Shown in pieces: positions 1 through 7,006 of a stretch of DNA of 16,221 nt. This DNA is from JBBSDV01 sp038240335. GTDB lineage: Bacteria; Chloroflexota; Dehalococcoidia; DSTF01; JACRBR01. How positions within the stretch are numbered: position 1 is the stretch's first letter; the number at the start of each line of letters is the position of its first letter. The position numbers and the translations under genes were made by a program. The stretch lies in assembly GCA_038240335.1 (NCBI GenBank), contig JBBSDV010000059.1, forward strand, positions 1 through 16,221. The letters run 5' to 3'. A model generated the notes under the pieces. That model was given only the letters and a program-made list of their open reading frames with translations, had not been told where the DNA came from and did not search any database.

Positions 1-1
1 C

Positions 2-541
2 TACGGAGACAAGGTGACGTGGGTGCCGTGGCGCCGGCCGGGCTTCCAGCTCGGGCTGGATATCGCTGCGGTCAAGGCGTGCAACCCCGACTCAGTCGGC
101 GTCATCCTGGGTGGCCATGGGATCACGGCCTGGGGCGACACGAGCGACGACGCGGAGTCGAACTCGTTGTGGATCATCGAAAAGGCGCAGGCGTACATCG
201 ACACGCACGGCCTTACTGCGCAGAAGGCCGTCTTAATGAGGCAGTACGTGCGTGGTGGGAGAGAGGCTCGACCGTGTCAACCTACGCGGCGGCCGAGCGA
301 CCCTTCGACCATACGATCGTATGCCAGACCCCACGGAGGACGCAGGAATCCGAGCGCGCGCACGTCCTCGAACCAGTTCCCCAGCGGCGATCGGCGATGG
401 AACGAGCCGCCGCCGATCACCTTGCAGACGCGGCCCATCGCGCTCTCCGCCAGCTCTGCTATCGCCGTCTTGCCCTCCAGAACGCCGAGGGGCGTCGTGC
501 CCTCGGGACCAGTCTCGACGGCGCGCACCATCCCCTCGTAA
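2..541 (+). pseudogene. Fragment of bifunctional rhamnulose-1-phosphate aldolase/short-chain dehydrogenase, 3'-truncated
   Basis: The open frame enters from the left edge. Its first 70 or so residues (to about base 211) read like the class II aldolase half of the bifunctional rhamnulose-phosphate aldolase/SDR proteins of rhamnose catabolism: WVPWRRPGFQLG, then a stretch of the form GVILGGHGITAWGDTS, then a helix ending in AYIDTHG. In the family this should continue for several hundred residues through the rest of the aldolase and a Rossmann dehydrogenase domain. Instead the frame continues only as basic, low-complexity sequence that is antisense to the neighbouring acyl-CoA dehydrogenase gene, and stops at 541. 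I therefore read it as a broken gene whose last 110 codons are not original coding sequence. An assembly join near 211-277 would look the same. The family call is fairly secure, the exact break point is not. Confidence 0.6.
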
Positions 542-1434
542 GCCTGCAGGATGAGCCAGTACTCCATCTCCGCCCGGGCCCACTCGATGCGCTCGTACGA
601 ACGCATCGAATCCTCCTTGCCGCGCAGCGCCTCCCGTGCGTTCGTGAACGCAACGTCGCAAATGCCGACGATGACGGCGGCGAACAGGCATCCGACGGAG
701 CCGAACGAGGCCGCTAGTATCGGCTGAAGGCCGCCGCGCCAGGCGCACCGTGTGACGGGCAGAGCGTCGAACTGGAACGCGTGACTTTGCGTCGCCGTCA
801 TGCCATGTCCGTCCCACTCGGCGATGATCTTCATGCCATCGGAGCCGTCCCACGCGCGCCCGCGTGCATTGAAGTAGAAGATGTCAGGCGACGTCTCGCC
901 CTCCGGCACGGCCGTCGTGATCATGAAGCTCGAGATGCCGGAGCCGCTGCCGAAGTGCTTCTGCCCAGACAGACGATAGCCTCCGGCGCCATCGAGGTTC
1001 GCCAGCGTCTTCGTTTTCGCGATATCGCCGCCGCTTCCAGGCTCCGAGGTGATCGTGCCCCACCAGTGCCCATCGCGCGCGGTGCCGAAGACCTCGGCAC
1101 GCTGGCGATCCCACGCGCTCTGGTCGCCGCCTTCAGCACGCGACGACGCTAGCCAGAAGGCGAGCACGGCCGGATGCATCGAAGACACGAGCGCGACGGA
1201 AGAATCGCCGCCCGCGAGCGTGCGGAGCAGCTCGCAGATCATGCGCGTGGACTTCGACGCGGTCTCCCAGAGGCCGCCTTCCGACGCTGGCACACCCGTA
1301 AGCAGGAAGCCCGCCTGCGCCAATCGATCGAAGTCGGCGCGATCAAGCGCCCGCCGCTGCTGCCGCTCGCTTCGCTGGGCAGCGAACGCGGCTGCGATCT
1401 CGCGGACGTTGGCCTGCACTTCATCTGGCCGCAT
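277..1434 (-). CDS. Acyl-CoA dehydrogenase-fold flavoprotein
   Basis: A 385-residue protein of the acyl-CoA dehydrogenase superfamily, an FAD enzyme expected in the cytoplasm. The helical N-terminal domain (about 1-125) leads to the beta-domain flavin motif TITSEPGSGGD (127-137) and GQKHFGSGSG (157-166). GHGMTATQSHAF (209-220) matches the usual 'G..A..S....F' segment, and the C-terminal helical domain ends GGGSFHRRSPLGNWFEDVR (341-359). That C-terminus resembles the ACAD_2/DszC-like flavin monooxygenase branch more than classic beta-oxidation enzymes, and I do not see the YEG-type catalytic glutamate segment of the classic enzymes. The substrate is unknown: fatty acyl-CoA oxidation or a flavin-dependent monooxygenase step are both possible. 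An upstream in-frame ATG at 1488 exists, but the ATG at 1434 has GGGAGG 5 nt upstream and starts the conserved region, so I chose it. Its 3' end lies against the broken aldolase gene. Confidence 0.85.
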   Translation of the reverse strand: MRPDEVQANVREIAAAFAAQRSERQQRRALDRADFDRLAQAGFLLTGVPASEGGLWETASKSTRMICELLRTLAGGDSSVALVSSMHPAVLAFWLASSRAEGGDQSAWDRQRAEVFGTARDGHWWGTITSEPGSGGDIAKTKTLANLDGAGGYRLSGQKHFGSGSGISSFMITTAVPEGETSPDIFYFNARGRAWDGSDGMKIIAEWDGHGMTATQSHAFQFDALPVTRCAWRGGLQPILAASFGSVGCLFAAVIVGICDVAFTNAREALRGKEDSMRSYERIEWARAEMEYWLILQAYEGMVRAVETGPEGTTPLGVLEGKTAIAELAESAMGRVCKVIGGGSFHRRSPLGNWFEDVRALGFLRPPWGLAYDRMVEGSLGRRVG

Positions 1435-1916
1435 CGGAGCCTCCCTACGAACCCGGCATATGGTGGGACGATGCGCATCAGGCGTCAACCAACGACTGAG
1501 TTCCTAGCATCGAGCATATGCTGCACTATACGACCGTCCGACTGGAAGTCCGGTGTTCGACGCGAGAAACCTCGCCGCAGACCCTCGGACATTGCTCACA
1601 GTTTTTTGCTCACGTCCTTGTTGTGAACCAACGAAGACTGTTGTTGAATAACGCAACGTAACGCATGACTGTTGGTAGGAATTGGTACGTATCGTCGACT
1701 AATGACTCCAAACGAGACGCGCTGGGAATGATTGGTACGACTGGGCGAGCGGCCTTGCTCACGTTTTGCTCGCGTATCCCACGCGAGGATGCCGTTTCGG
1801 AACTCCCCCAACCGGGCTGAGACCAAGAGCATCTTGATGTGACGTAGCGACACAAACCCGGAGGCAACCGCAACGGTCGCGGACACCAACGAAGAAAAGG
1901 GCAGTCGGATCCGGAG
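1435..1916. other. Intergenic region with short direct repeats, no recognisable gene
   Basis: The 480 bases between the ACAD start and the 3' end of the nhaA block are visibly less GC-rich than the surroundings. The open frames here have no recognisable protein character. The stretch contains TTGCTCAC at 1592-1599, 1606-1613 and 1755-1762, and the variant TTGCTCGC at 1766-1773. The nonamer ATTGGTACG occurs at 1681-1689 and 1731-1739, exactly 50 bp apart. A small hairpin, GCGAG-AAAC-CTCGC, lies at 1562-1575. Any ACAD promoter should lie in the part nearest 1435, but no convincing -35/-10 pair was seen. Confidence 0.6.
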
Positions 1917-2126
1917 TTAGTCCTCCTCAACGTCCGGACCACCGAACCCCGACGCGACGAACATCAACACCAGAAGTGCGCTCGGCGCTGCGACGACGAT
2001 GGGCCAAGCTTGGTTGAAGACCGACGCCAGCACAAAGAAGATGGCGGCGTTCACCGCCAGCCCAGCGACCGCGGCGCGCGTGATCCAACCGAACCGCGAC
2101 CAAGCGTACGCGGGACGCGGTTGCAC
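1917..2126 (-). CDS. Small two-helix membrane protein coupled to nhaA
   Basis: A predicted 69-residue protein. It starts at a GTG whose first base is the last base of the nhaA TAG stop (TAGTG), an arrangement typical of translational coupling. After a short basic N-terminus (MQPRPAYAWSRFG) come two hydrophobic segments, about residues 18-38 and 44-63, and an acidic tail GGPDVEED. The longer frame continuing upstream, inside nhaA, turns into arginine-rich shadow sequence, which also supports the GTG. I do not recognise a family. Position and size suggest an accessory or stabilising subunit of the antiporter, but that is inference. It could instead be an unrelated small hydrophobic protein read by termination-reinitiation. 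A weak AAGGG lies upstream of the start. Confidence 0.55.
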   Translation of the reverse strand: MQPRPAYAWSRFGWITRAAVAGLAVNAAIFFVLASVFNQAWPIVVAAPSALLVLMFVASGFGGPDVEED

Positions 2127-3505
2127 TACGAACGCTGCCCTTGCTCCACGGAGTCGCCCCTGTCGACCAGCGCCGGCATCGCGCGGAGCACAAGCAGACC
2201 GACGATGCCGATGAGCGCCGAGCCGGCGAGGATCCCGAGCTTCGCATCGTCGACGAGGCCCGGCTCTGTAAACGCGAGCCCCGTGACGAAGAGTGAGACC
2301 GTGAATCCGATCCCCGCCACCATCGCCACCGCACCCAACTGACGCCAATGAACGTCATCGGGCAACGAGGCGAGCCCGAGCTTCACAGCGATGAACGAGA
2401 ACAGCGTGATGCCGATTGGTTTCCCGAGGATGAGCCCTGCGGCGACGCCAAACGAGACCGGCGATGACGCCGCGTCGCGCACAACACCGCCATCGATCGC
2501 AATGCCGGCGTTGGCAAGCGCGAAGATCGGTATGATGACATAGCCGGTCCACGGATGTAGCGCATGCTCTAGCCGATCGAGCACCGACTGGCTTTCCCGC
2601 GTCAACTGCTCAAGGTCGCGTAGTGCGGCGCGGCTGAGCTCGGACCCTTCCCGCGTTCCCTTGCGCCGTCCGGTGCGGAAATCGACGACAAGGTCCAGAG
2701 CCGACCTCTCCAGCTCGCCATGCCCCATATAGGGATCGATCGGCGTCAACAGCGCCAGGACAACACCGGCGATCGTCGCGTGGACGCCGGATTCATGCAT
2801 GGCAAGCCATGCGGAGAACGCGATCGCCACGTACACAACAACGTGCCTGACACCGAGCCGTCCGAGAACGTACGTGAGAGCGAACAGCGCGCCGGCAGCC
2901 GCCAGCCAGCCCAGCGCGAGGTCGCTGGTGTAGAACACCGCGATCACGGCGATAGCGCCGAGATCATCGGCAATGGCAAGCGCCAGCAGGAACACTTTGA
3001 GCGACAGCGGAACGCGCGATCCAGCAAGCGAGAGCACCCCCACGGCGAACGCGATATCCGTCGCCATCGGGATGCCCCAACCATGCTCGCCTTCGCGGCC
3101 GAGGTTGAACGCAAGGAAGATCAATGCGGGGATGATCATCCCGCCAAGGGCAGCAAGCACCGGCAGCGCCGCTTTACGAGGCGCGGCCAGCTCGCCACGA
3201 AGGACCTCACGCTTGATCTCCAACCCCGCGACGAAGAAAAAGACCGCCATGAGGCCATCATTTACCCATGAGCCGAGCGTCTCGTCGAGATTGACGGCGT
3301 TGAGATCGATCGTGATGCGTGCCGCCCACAGGTGGCCATAGCTTGCGCCGAAAGGCAGATTGGCCCAGATCAGTGCGACCGCTGTCGCTGCCAACAAAAG
3401 GACGCCTCCAGCCGTCTCGGTCTGGAGAAACTCCTGCAGGGGCCGAACCAGGGGCGCAATTGCCGGTTGTCGCTCGTCGCGCATCGTGATTTCATCCTGG
3501 GTCAT
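2126..3505 (-). CDS. nhaA: Na+/H+ antiporter NhaA
   Basis: A 459-residue inner-membrane sodium/proton antiporter of the NhaA (CPA2) family, which exports Na+ or Li+ in exchange for protons. Family signatures are in order: MAVFFFVAGLEIKRE (86-100), MATDIAFAVG (147-156, with the conserved Asp150), LALAIADDLGAIAV (174-187, with the paired aspartates 180/181 that bind cation and protons), and GKPIGI (361-366, with the conserved Lys362). GIGFTVSLF (398-406) is also typical. The hydrophilic loop at about 260-318 followed by LHPWTGYVIIPIFALANAG fits bacterial NhaA. A second ATG at 3484 is an alternative start. The gene sits 43 bp downstream of the lone winged-helix gene on the same strand, and its stop overlaps the start of a small membrane protein. 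No leader structure specific to nhaA was seen. Confidence 0.95.
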   Translation of the reverse strand: MTQDEITMRDERQPAIAPLVRPLQEFLQTETAGGVLLLAATAVALIWANLPFGASYGHLWAARITIDLNAVNLDETLGSWVNDGLMAVFFFVAGLEIKREVLRGELAAPRKAALPVLAALGGMIIPALIFLAFNLGREGEHGWGIPMATDIAFAVGVLSLAGSRVPLSLKVFLLALAIADDLGAIAVIAVFYTSDLALGWLAAAGALFALTYVLGRLGVRHVVVYVAIAFSAWLAMHESGVHATIAGVVLALLTPIDPYMGHGELERSALDLVVDFRTGRRKGTREGSELSRAALRDLEQLTRESQSVLDRLEHALHPWTGYVIIPIFALANAGIAIDGGVVRDAASSPVSFGVAAGLILGKPIGITLFSFIAVKLGLASLPDDVHWRQLGAVAMVAGIGFTVSLFVTGLAFTEPGLVDDAKLGILAGSALIGIVGLLVLRAMPALVDRGDSVEQGQRS

Positions 3506-3548
3506 CAGTACGGGCCGGTCGTGCAGCGACGTGCAAGCAATGAGATGG

Positions 3549-3884
3549 TTAGAAGCCCGAGACCCACGTACAACGGTAGCCGACGTGCGGGACTGTCTCG
3601 ATCACAAACGAATGCGCGCCGCGAAGTTTGCGACGGAGACGAGCGATCAACACATCGATTGCCCGCGGTGCGGCGGCGGGATGCAGACCGGCACACGCGC
3701 GCAGCTCCTGTCGTGTCAACGCCTGGTCGGGCTTCGCGATCAACAAGAGCAGCAATTCAAACTCCGCGAATGTCGGAAGCACCCTGCGACCTGCAACCCG
3801 AACGAACCTGCCGCGGCGATCGACCTCGACGTCACCGCAAACAAGGAGGCGACCACCTGTTGAACGAGTTGGCGGGTCGCTCAC
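3549..3884 (-). CDS. Stand-alone OmpR/PhoB-type winged-helix DNA-binding protein
   Basis: A 111-residue protein made almost entirely of the Trans_reg_C (OmpR/PhoB effector) domain. PTFAEFELLLLLIAKPDQ (37-54) matches the canonical 'T..EF.LL..L...PG' helix. ALTRQELR follows, then the recognition-helix segment RAIDVLIARLRRKLRG (74-89) and the wing IETVPHVGYRC (95-105). There is no receiver domain, and no room for one: the gene for PII ends only 98 bp upstream. The GTG at 3884 has a GAGG about 5 nt upstream and gives the shortest complete domain. In-frame upstream codons out to 4049 overlap the PII gene and look non-coding. It could be a phosphorylation-independent regulator of the adjacent nhaA or of the amt/PII genes, or a relic of a response regulator. 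Confidence 0.75.
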   Translation of the reverse strand: MSDPPTRSTGGRLLVCGDVEVDRRGRFVRVAGRRVLPTFAEFELLLLLIAKPDQALTRQELRACAGLHPAAAPRAIDVLIARLRRKLRGAHSFVIETVPHVGYRCTWVSGF

Positions 3885-3982
3885 CGAGGCCTCATGCGTC
3901 GAGGAGCGGTGGCGTACGGCGGGCAACACGAAACGCCAAACGTGACGCGAGCCTGCCGTACGCCGCATACTCCACAGCGGAA

Positions 3983-4321
3983 TTAGACTGCGACGTCGCC
4001 GGACTCGCCGGTCCGAACCCGCGTGATCGACTCGATCGCGGACACCCAAATCTTGCCATCGCCGACGGCGCCCGTGCGCGCGTTCTCTGTAATCGACGCA
4101 ACGATTTTTGCGGCATCAGCATCGCCCACGATTAATTCGAGTTTGATTTTCGGCAGCAGATCCACCGTGAACTCTTTGCCGCGCCATTGCTGCTTGACGC
4201 CGCGCTGACGTCCGTGCCCTCGCACCGACGAGATCGTAATGCCCGGGTACCCGACCTCCTCAAGCGCCGCCCGAACGACACCCAACTGCTCTTCGCGGAT
4301 GACTGCTTCGATTTTCTTCAT
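3983..4321 (-). CDS. glnB: PII nitrogen-regulatory protein (GlnB/GlnK family)
   Basis: A 112-residue trimeric signal protein that senses ATP/ADP and 2-oxoglutarate and controls partners such as the ammonium transporter. The N-terminal strand MKKIEAVI, the base of the T-loop GHGRQRG (35-41), DLLPKIKLEL after the T-loop, the B-loop TGAVGDGKIWV, and the C-terminal RVRTGESGD all match the family. By alignment with E. coli GlnB the uridylylated Tyr51 is Phe51, Tyr46 is Trp46, and the B-loop lysine (TGK in E. coli) is alanine. Uridylylation at the usual site therefore looks impossible. The start is supported by GAGG upstream of the ATG. Location downstream of amt on the same strand suggests a GlnK role, although about 400 bp separate the two genes. 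Confidence 0.92.
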   Translation of the reverse strand: MKKIEAVIREEQLGVVRAALEEVGYPGITISSVRGHGRQRGVKQQWRGKEFTVDLLPKIKLELIVGDADAAKIVASITENARTGAVGDGKIWVSAIESITRVRTGESGDVAV

Positions 4322-4721
4322 TACTCATCCTCACTCTTACTGTGCGCCCGACCGACTCTGCGACATAGACCGCCAGTTCCGCATCAAGAGGCGCCTCGAT
4401 GGCAATCGTCAGCCACGCCCGGAGCGTGTCGTGCCGCGCGTCGAGCCCCGTGCGGTCGATGCCATCGTCGCGACGCGTGAAGTGTGCCGCCGTCTCCCGA
4501 TGCGAGAGCAGGTGACGGCACAGGACACCAAAGAAGATCGTTGGTTACCACGTCGTCCCTTTGCGTTCACGCTGCGAACGAAGGTGTGCGTTCCTGCGCG
4601 CACCATCTCGACACAGTTGATTTGTTCAGCGGAGGCGGCCCAGCGCCAGGGGAGGAGTGAACCGCCTCCGCTATAGCTCGCCGATCGAAGCCGACGACGC
4701 TACCTCGTTAGATTGGGCGTA
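4322..4721. other. 400-bp amt-glnB intergenic region
   Basis: amt and PII genes are usually almost contiguous. Here they are separated by 400 bp of GC-rich DNA in which I find no credible gene; the open frames are Arg/Ser/Thr-rich shadows. The only clear structure is a perfect 11-bp inverted repeat just behind amt, listed separately. The PII gene may have its own promoter here, but I could not place a convincing sigma70 or sigma54 element. Confidence 0.55.
4628..4672 (-). terminator. Perfect 11-bp inverted repeat behind amt
   Basis: AGCGGAGGCGG at 4628-4638 and CCGCCTCCGCT at 4662-4672 are exact reverse complements with a 23-nt loop. The element begins about 50 bp after the amt stop. No run of T follows on either strand, so it is not a textbook intrinsic terminator. 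It may stabilise the amt mRNA 3' end, attenuate read-through into glnB, or be a protein-binding palindrome. Confidence 0.4.
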
Positions 4722-6461
4722 CTACCCGCCGCCACCTCCGCCGCCACCCGCACCTGCCATAGCGGGGCGAGCTCCTCCCGGCGTCGGCATGGGCCACGCC
4801 CCCTTCGCAAACTCTTCATCCCAGTTGTACGCAACGCCGCCCATCTCCGGGATGTCGAGTCCTGCGACTTCGTCCTCTGGCTTGCTGCGGAATAGTCCCG
4901 CCGCCATGAGAATCTTGAAGAACACCCAGGACACGCCGAATGCCCAGGCGATAGCAACAGCCGCGCCGATGAGCTGGGCGCCGAGTTGTCCCCAGTCGCC
5001 GAACAACGCGCCCGTCGCTTGCGTCCCTCCGTAATTCGCTGTTCCGTCGGCGAAGATGCCGACCGAAATTACACCCCAAATGCCACAGACGCCATGGACG
5101 GAAATCGCCCCGACCGGGTCGTCGATCTTCATGACGTTCTCGAAGAACGACACGGCGTACACCACGAGGACGCCGGCGATCGCGCCGATGACAACGGCCG
5201 ATGCCGGGCTAACGTAGCCGGACGGCGCGGTGATCGCCACCAACCCAGCGAGCAGACCGTTGATCATCATGCCGGCGTCAGGCTTGCCGCCCTTGATCCA
5301 TGTGACGCACATCGTCGTGACCGAACCAGCCGCGCCTGCCAGCATCGTCACCGTAGCAACCATGCCGATGCGTAGGCTGCCGTTACCGGAAGCGCCGAAG
5401 GTGCTGCCCGGGTTGAACCCGAACCATCCAAACGCCAGGATAAACGTGCCCAGTGCCGCGAACATGATGTTGTGTCCCGGGATGGCGTTCGCACTGCCGT
5501 CCTTGTTGAACTTACCGATTCGCGGGCCCAGTACGATCGCGCCCGCGAGTGCCGTGAATCCACCCACCGCGTGCACGACGCCGCTGCCCGCAAAGTCGAT
5601 GTAACCCGACCCGAAGCTTGGATCGTGCGAGCCCAGTTGAGAGAGCCAGCCACCGCCCCAGGCCCAGTTTGCGAAGACCGGATAGATCACCGCGCCGATG
5701 AAGATCGAGTAGATGACGAACCCGCTCCACTTCCAGCGCTCGGCAAGCGCCCCTGTCGGGATCGTCGCCGCCGTGTCCATAAAGACCATTTGGAAGAGAA
5801 AGAACGCGGCGATGCCAACGTCATACGACGACCCTGTGAGGAAGAACCCCTTGTGCCCGAGGATGCCCCAATCGACACCGCCGAGGGTTACGTTCCACTC
5901 GCTGTTGAGCTGGCCGAGTCCGCCGAGGTTGCCGACGCCGACGTTTCCGATTCCGCCGAAGGCGAACGCGAATCCGCAGGCGTAGAATGCCAGCATCCCC
6001 AGCCCGTACACCATGAAGTTGCTGAACATCACGTGCACGGCATTCTTCGCGCGACAGAACCCGGTCTCCACGAGTGCAAACCCGGCCTGCATGAACATGA
6101 CCAGGAAGCCCGTGACGAGCAGCCATGTGAAGTTGACGCCCAGGCGGTTCTGGTTCACCAGGTCAGCGAGCTTCACGGCGAACGGCTCGTTCGTCTGCGC
6201 CGCCGCGAAGTCGTCCGCCGTCAGCGTTCCCGGTGCCACGCCGGCCAGGTCGGCGCCCACGCCAGTTCCGTTGCCGCTCGGATCGTGCGGTGGTGGTCCG
6301 GCGTCCTCGACCGGGGCCGTGTCCACCGGCGGCGTCTGAGCGTGTCCGGTCGACACTGGCATCATCGCAACAAACGCGAATGCCGCGATCGCCACCAGGA
6401 AGCCAATGACGCCTATCCAGCCTCGGTGACGGCGTAAGCTATCTTTCAAATCCGTTGCCAA
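4722..6461 (-). CDS. amt: Ammonium transporter (Amt/MEP family)
   Basis: A 579-residue inner-membrane ammonium channel, much longer than the usual 400-450. Residues 15-41 form a hydrophobic signal-like segment ending STGHAQ. A Pro/Gly/Asp-rich spacer follows to about 90, and the Amt core starts near NFTWLLVTGFLVMFMQAGFA. Core features are MQAGFALVETG, FMDTAATIPTGALAERW, YIDFAGSGVVHAVGG (Asp289 and the first pore His297), and ISVHGVCGIWG (second pore His456). The tail ends in MPTPGG and a run of nine glycines after GA. The start is TTG at 6461 with AAGGAGG 5 nt upstream. Longer in-frame starts overlap the preceding membrane-protein gene and give Arg-rich non-coding sequence. It is followed by a PII gene, its usual regulatory partner. 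Confidence 0.93.
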   Translation of the reverse strand: MATDLKDSLRRHRGWIGVIGFLVAIAAFAFVAMMPVSTGHAQTPPVDTAPVEDAGPPPHDPSGNGTGVGADLAGVAPGTLTADDFAAAQTNEPFAVKLADLVNQNRLGVNFTWLLVTGFLVMFMQAGFALVETGFCRAKNAVHVMFSNFMVYGLGMLAFYACGFAFAFGGIGNVGVGNLGGLGQLNSEWNVTLGGVDWGILGHKGFFLTGSSYDVGIAAFFLFQMVFMDTAATIPTGALAERWKWSGFVIYSIFIGAVIYPVFANWAWGGGWLSQLGSHDPSFGSGYIDFAGSGVVHAVGGFTALAGAIVLGPRIGKFNKDGSANAIPGHNIMFAALGTFILAFGWFGFNPGSTFGASGNGSLRIGMVATVTMLAGAAGSVTTMCVTWIKGGKPDAGMMINGLLAGLVAITAPSGYVSPASAVVIGAIAGVLVVYAVSFFENVMKIDDPVGAISVHGVCGIWGVISVGIFADGTANYGGTQATGALFGDWGQLGAQLIGAAVAIAWAFGVSWVFFKILMAAGLFRSKPEDEVAGLDIPEMGGVAYNWDEEFAKGAWPMPTPGGARPAMAGAGGGGGGGG

Positions 6462-6466
6462 CTCCT

Positions 6467-6473
6467 CCTCCTT
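6467..6473 (-). promoter_or_regulatory. Ribosome binding site deciding the TTG start of amt
   Basis: AAGGAGG lies 5 nt before TTG at 6461-6459. It is the best Shine-Dalgarno in the vicinity and sits in the 32-bp gap after the upstream gene's stop, which argues against the longer ATG-initiated reading from 6698. Confidence 0.75.
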
Positions 6474-6493
6474 CTGCTCCGTCGCTGATGTTC

Positions 6494-7006
6494 TCACGCC
6501 TTCGCCGTCGACCCGCCGCGGATCCGGGCGCCTCCGTCTCCGCGCTTCACTCCGGACGGTGCCAGCAATCGCGAGAGCGCCTTCATCGCAGCACCGCGGT
6601 TCGCCCCCGTCACATGCAGCCGGAAGTTGCGCTGACCCTCCGCCCCCTCGAGGACGATCGAGCCACGCTCCTCCCGATACCCGGAGAAATCGGTCCATGA
6701 CCGAAAGACGACTGTGTTGAGGCCGATGCCCTCTGAGGTGATCGTGTACTTCGCCGGGACCAGTAGCAGGCCGAGGACCGCCACGAACGCGATCAGCTCA
6801 AGCGGCCCGCCCAGCACACCGGCGACCACGAGGATGAGGATCATCCCGCCGATGAGGTACAGATTCGTCCGCTGCAACAGCATCCGTTCGCGTAGCCCTA
6901 GCGTGATCTGCCCGAGCAGCTTCCCCTCAACTTTCGCGCCAAACGGCATGTTCACCCGCATGAACGCGATGATGAACATCGGTACCAACAGCAACAGCAC
7001 AATCAT
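6494..7006 (-). CDS. Small membrane protein with cytosolic PH-like tail
   Basis: A 170-residue protein I do not recognise by name. It begins with a hydrophobic helix (1-16), then an amphipathic, basic linker, then two adjacent hydrophobic segments (about 48-66 and 68-83). The soluble part from about 85 begins YTITSEGIGLNTVVFRSWTDFSGYREE. This 'strand-turn-strand, W..F..Y' pattern recalls the bPH/DUF5673-like domains found after transmembrane hairpins in other bacterial proteins. The tail is Gly/Arg-rich. Its ATG overlaps the stop of the preceding zinc-ribbon/TPR gene (ATGA) and has a perfect GGAGGTGA site, so the two are co-translated. It precedes amt by 32 bp. A role in membrane organisation or transporter support is only a guess. 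Confidence 0.8.
   Translation of the reverse strand: MIVLLLLVPMFIIAFMRVNMPFGAKVEGKLLGQITLGLRERMLLQRTNLYLIGGMILILVVAGVLGGPLELIAFVAVLGLLLVPAKYTITSEGIGLNTVVFRSWTDFSGYREERGSIVLEGAEGQRNFRLHVTGANRGAAMKALSRLLAPSGVKRGDGGARIRGGSTAKA

Noticed and set aside
212..541. C-terminal 110 residues of the aldolase frame, and other plus-strand frames across 233-1630, as genes
   Set aside because: They are antisense to the well-supported ACAD gene and are Arg/Ser/Pro-rich with no family resemblance.
1596..1942. Two minus-strand open frames (97 and 110 codons) between ACAD and the nhaA block
   Set aside because: No recognisable domain, poor starts, and composition unlike neighbouring proteins; a degraded gene cannot be excluded but is not supported.
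4382..4401. Possible sigma54 promoter (TGGC...TTGC on the minus strand) before glnB
   Set aside because: The GG-to-GC spacing is 9 instead of the required 10 and the -24 element is imperfect.
6462..6698. The N-terminal 79 codons of the long amt frame
   Set aside because: They overlap the preceding membrane-protein gene in another frame, are Arg-rich, and the TTG at 6461 has a strong Shine-Dalgarno.
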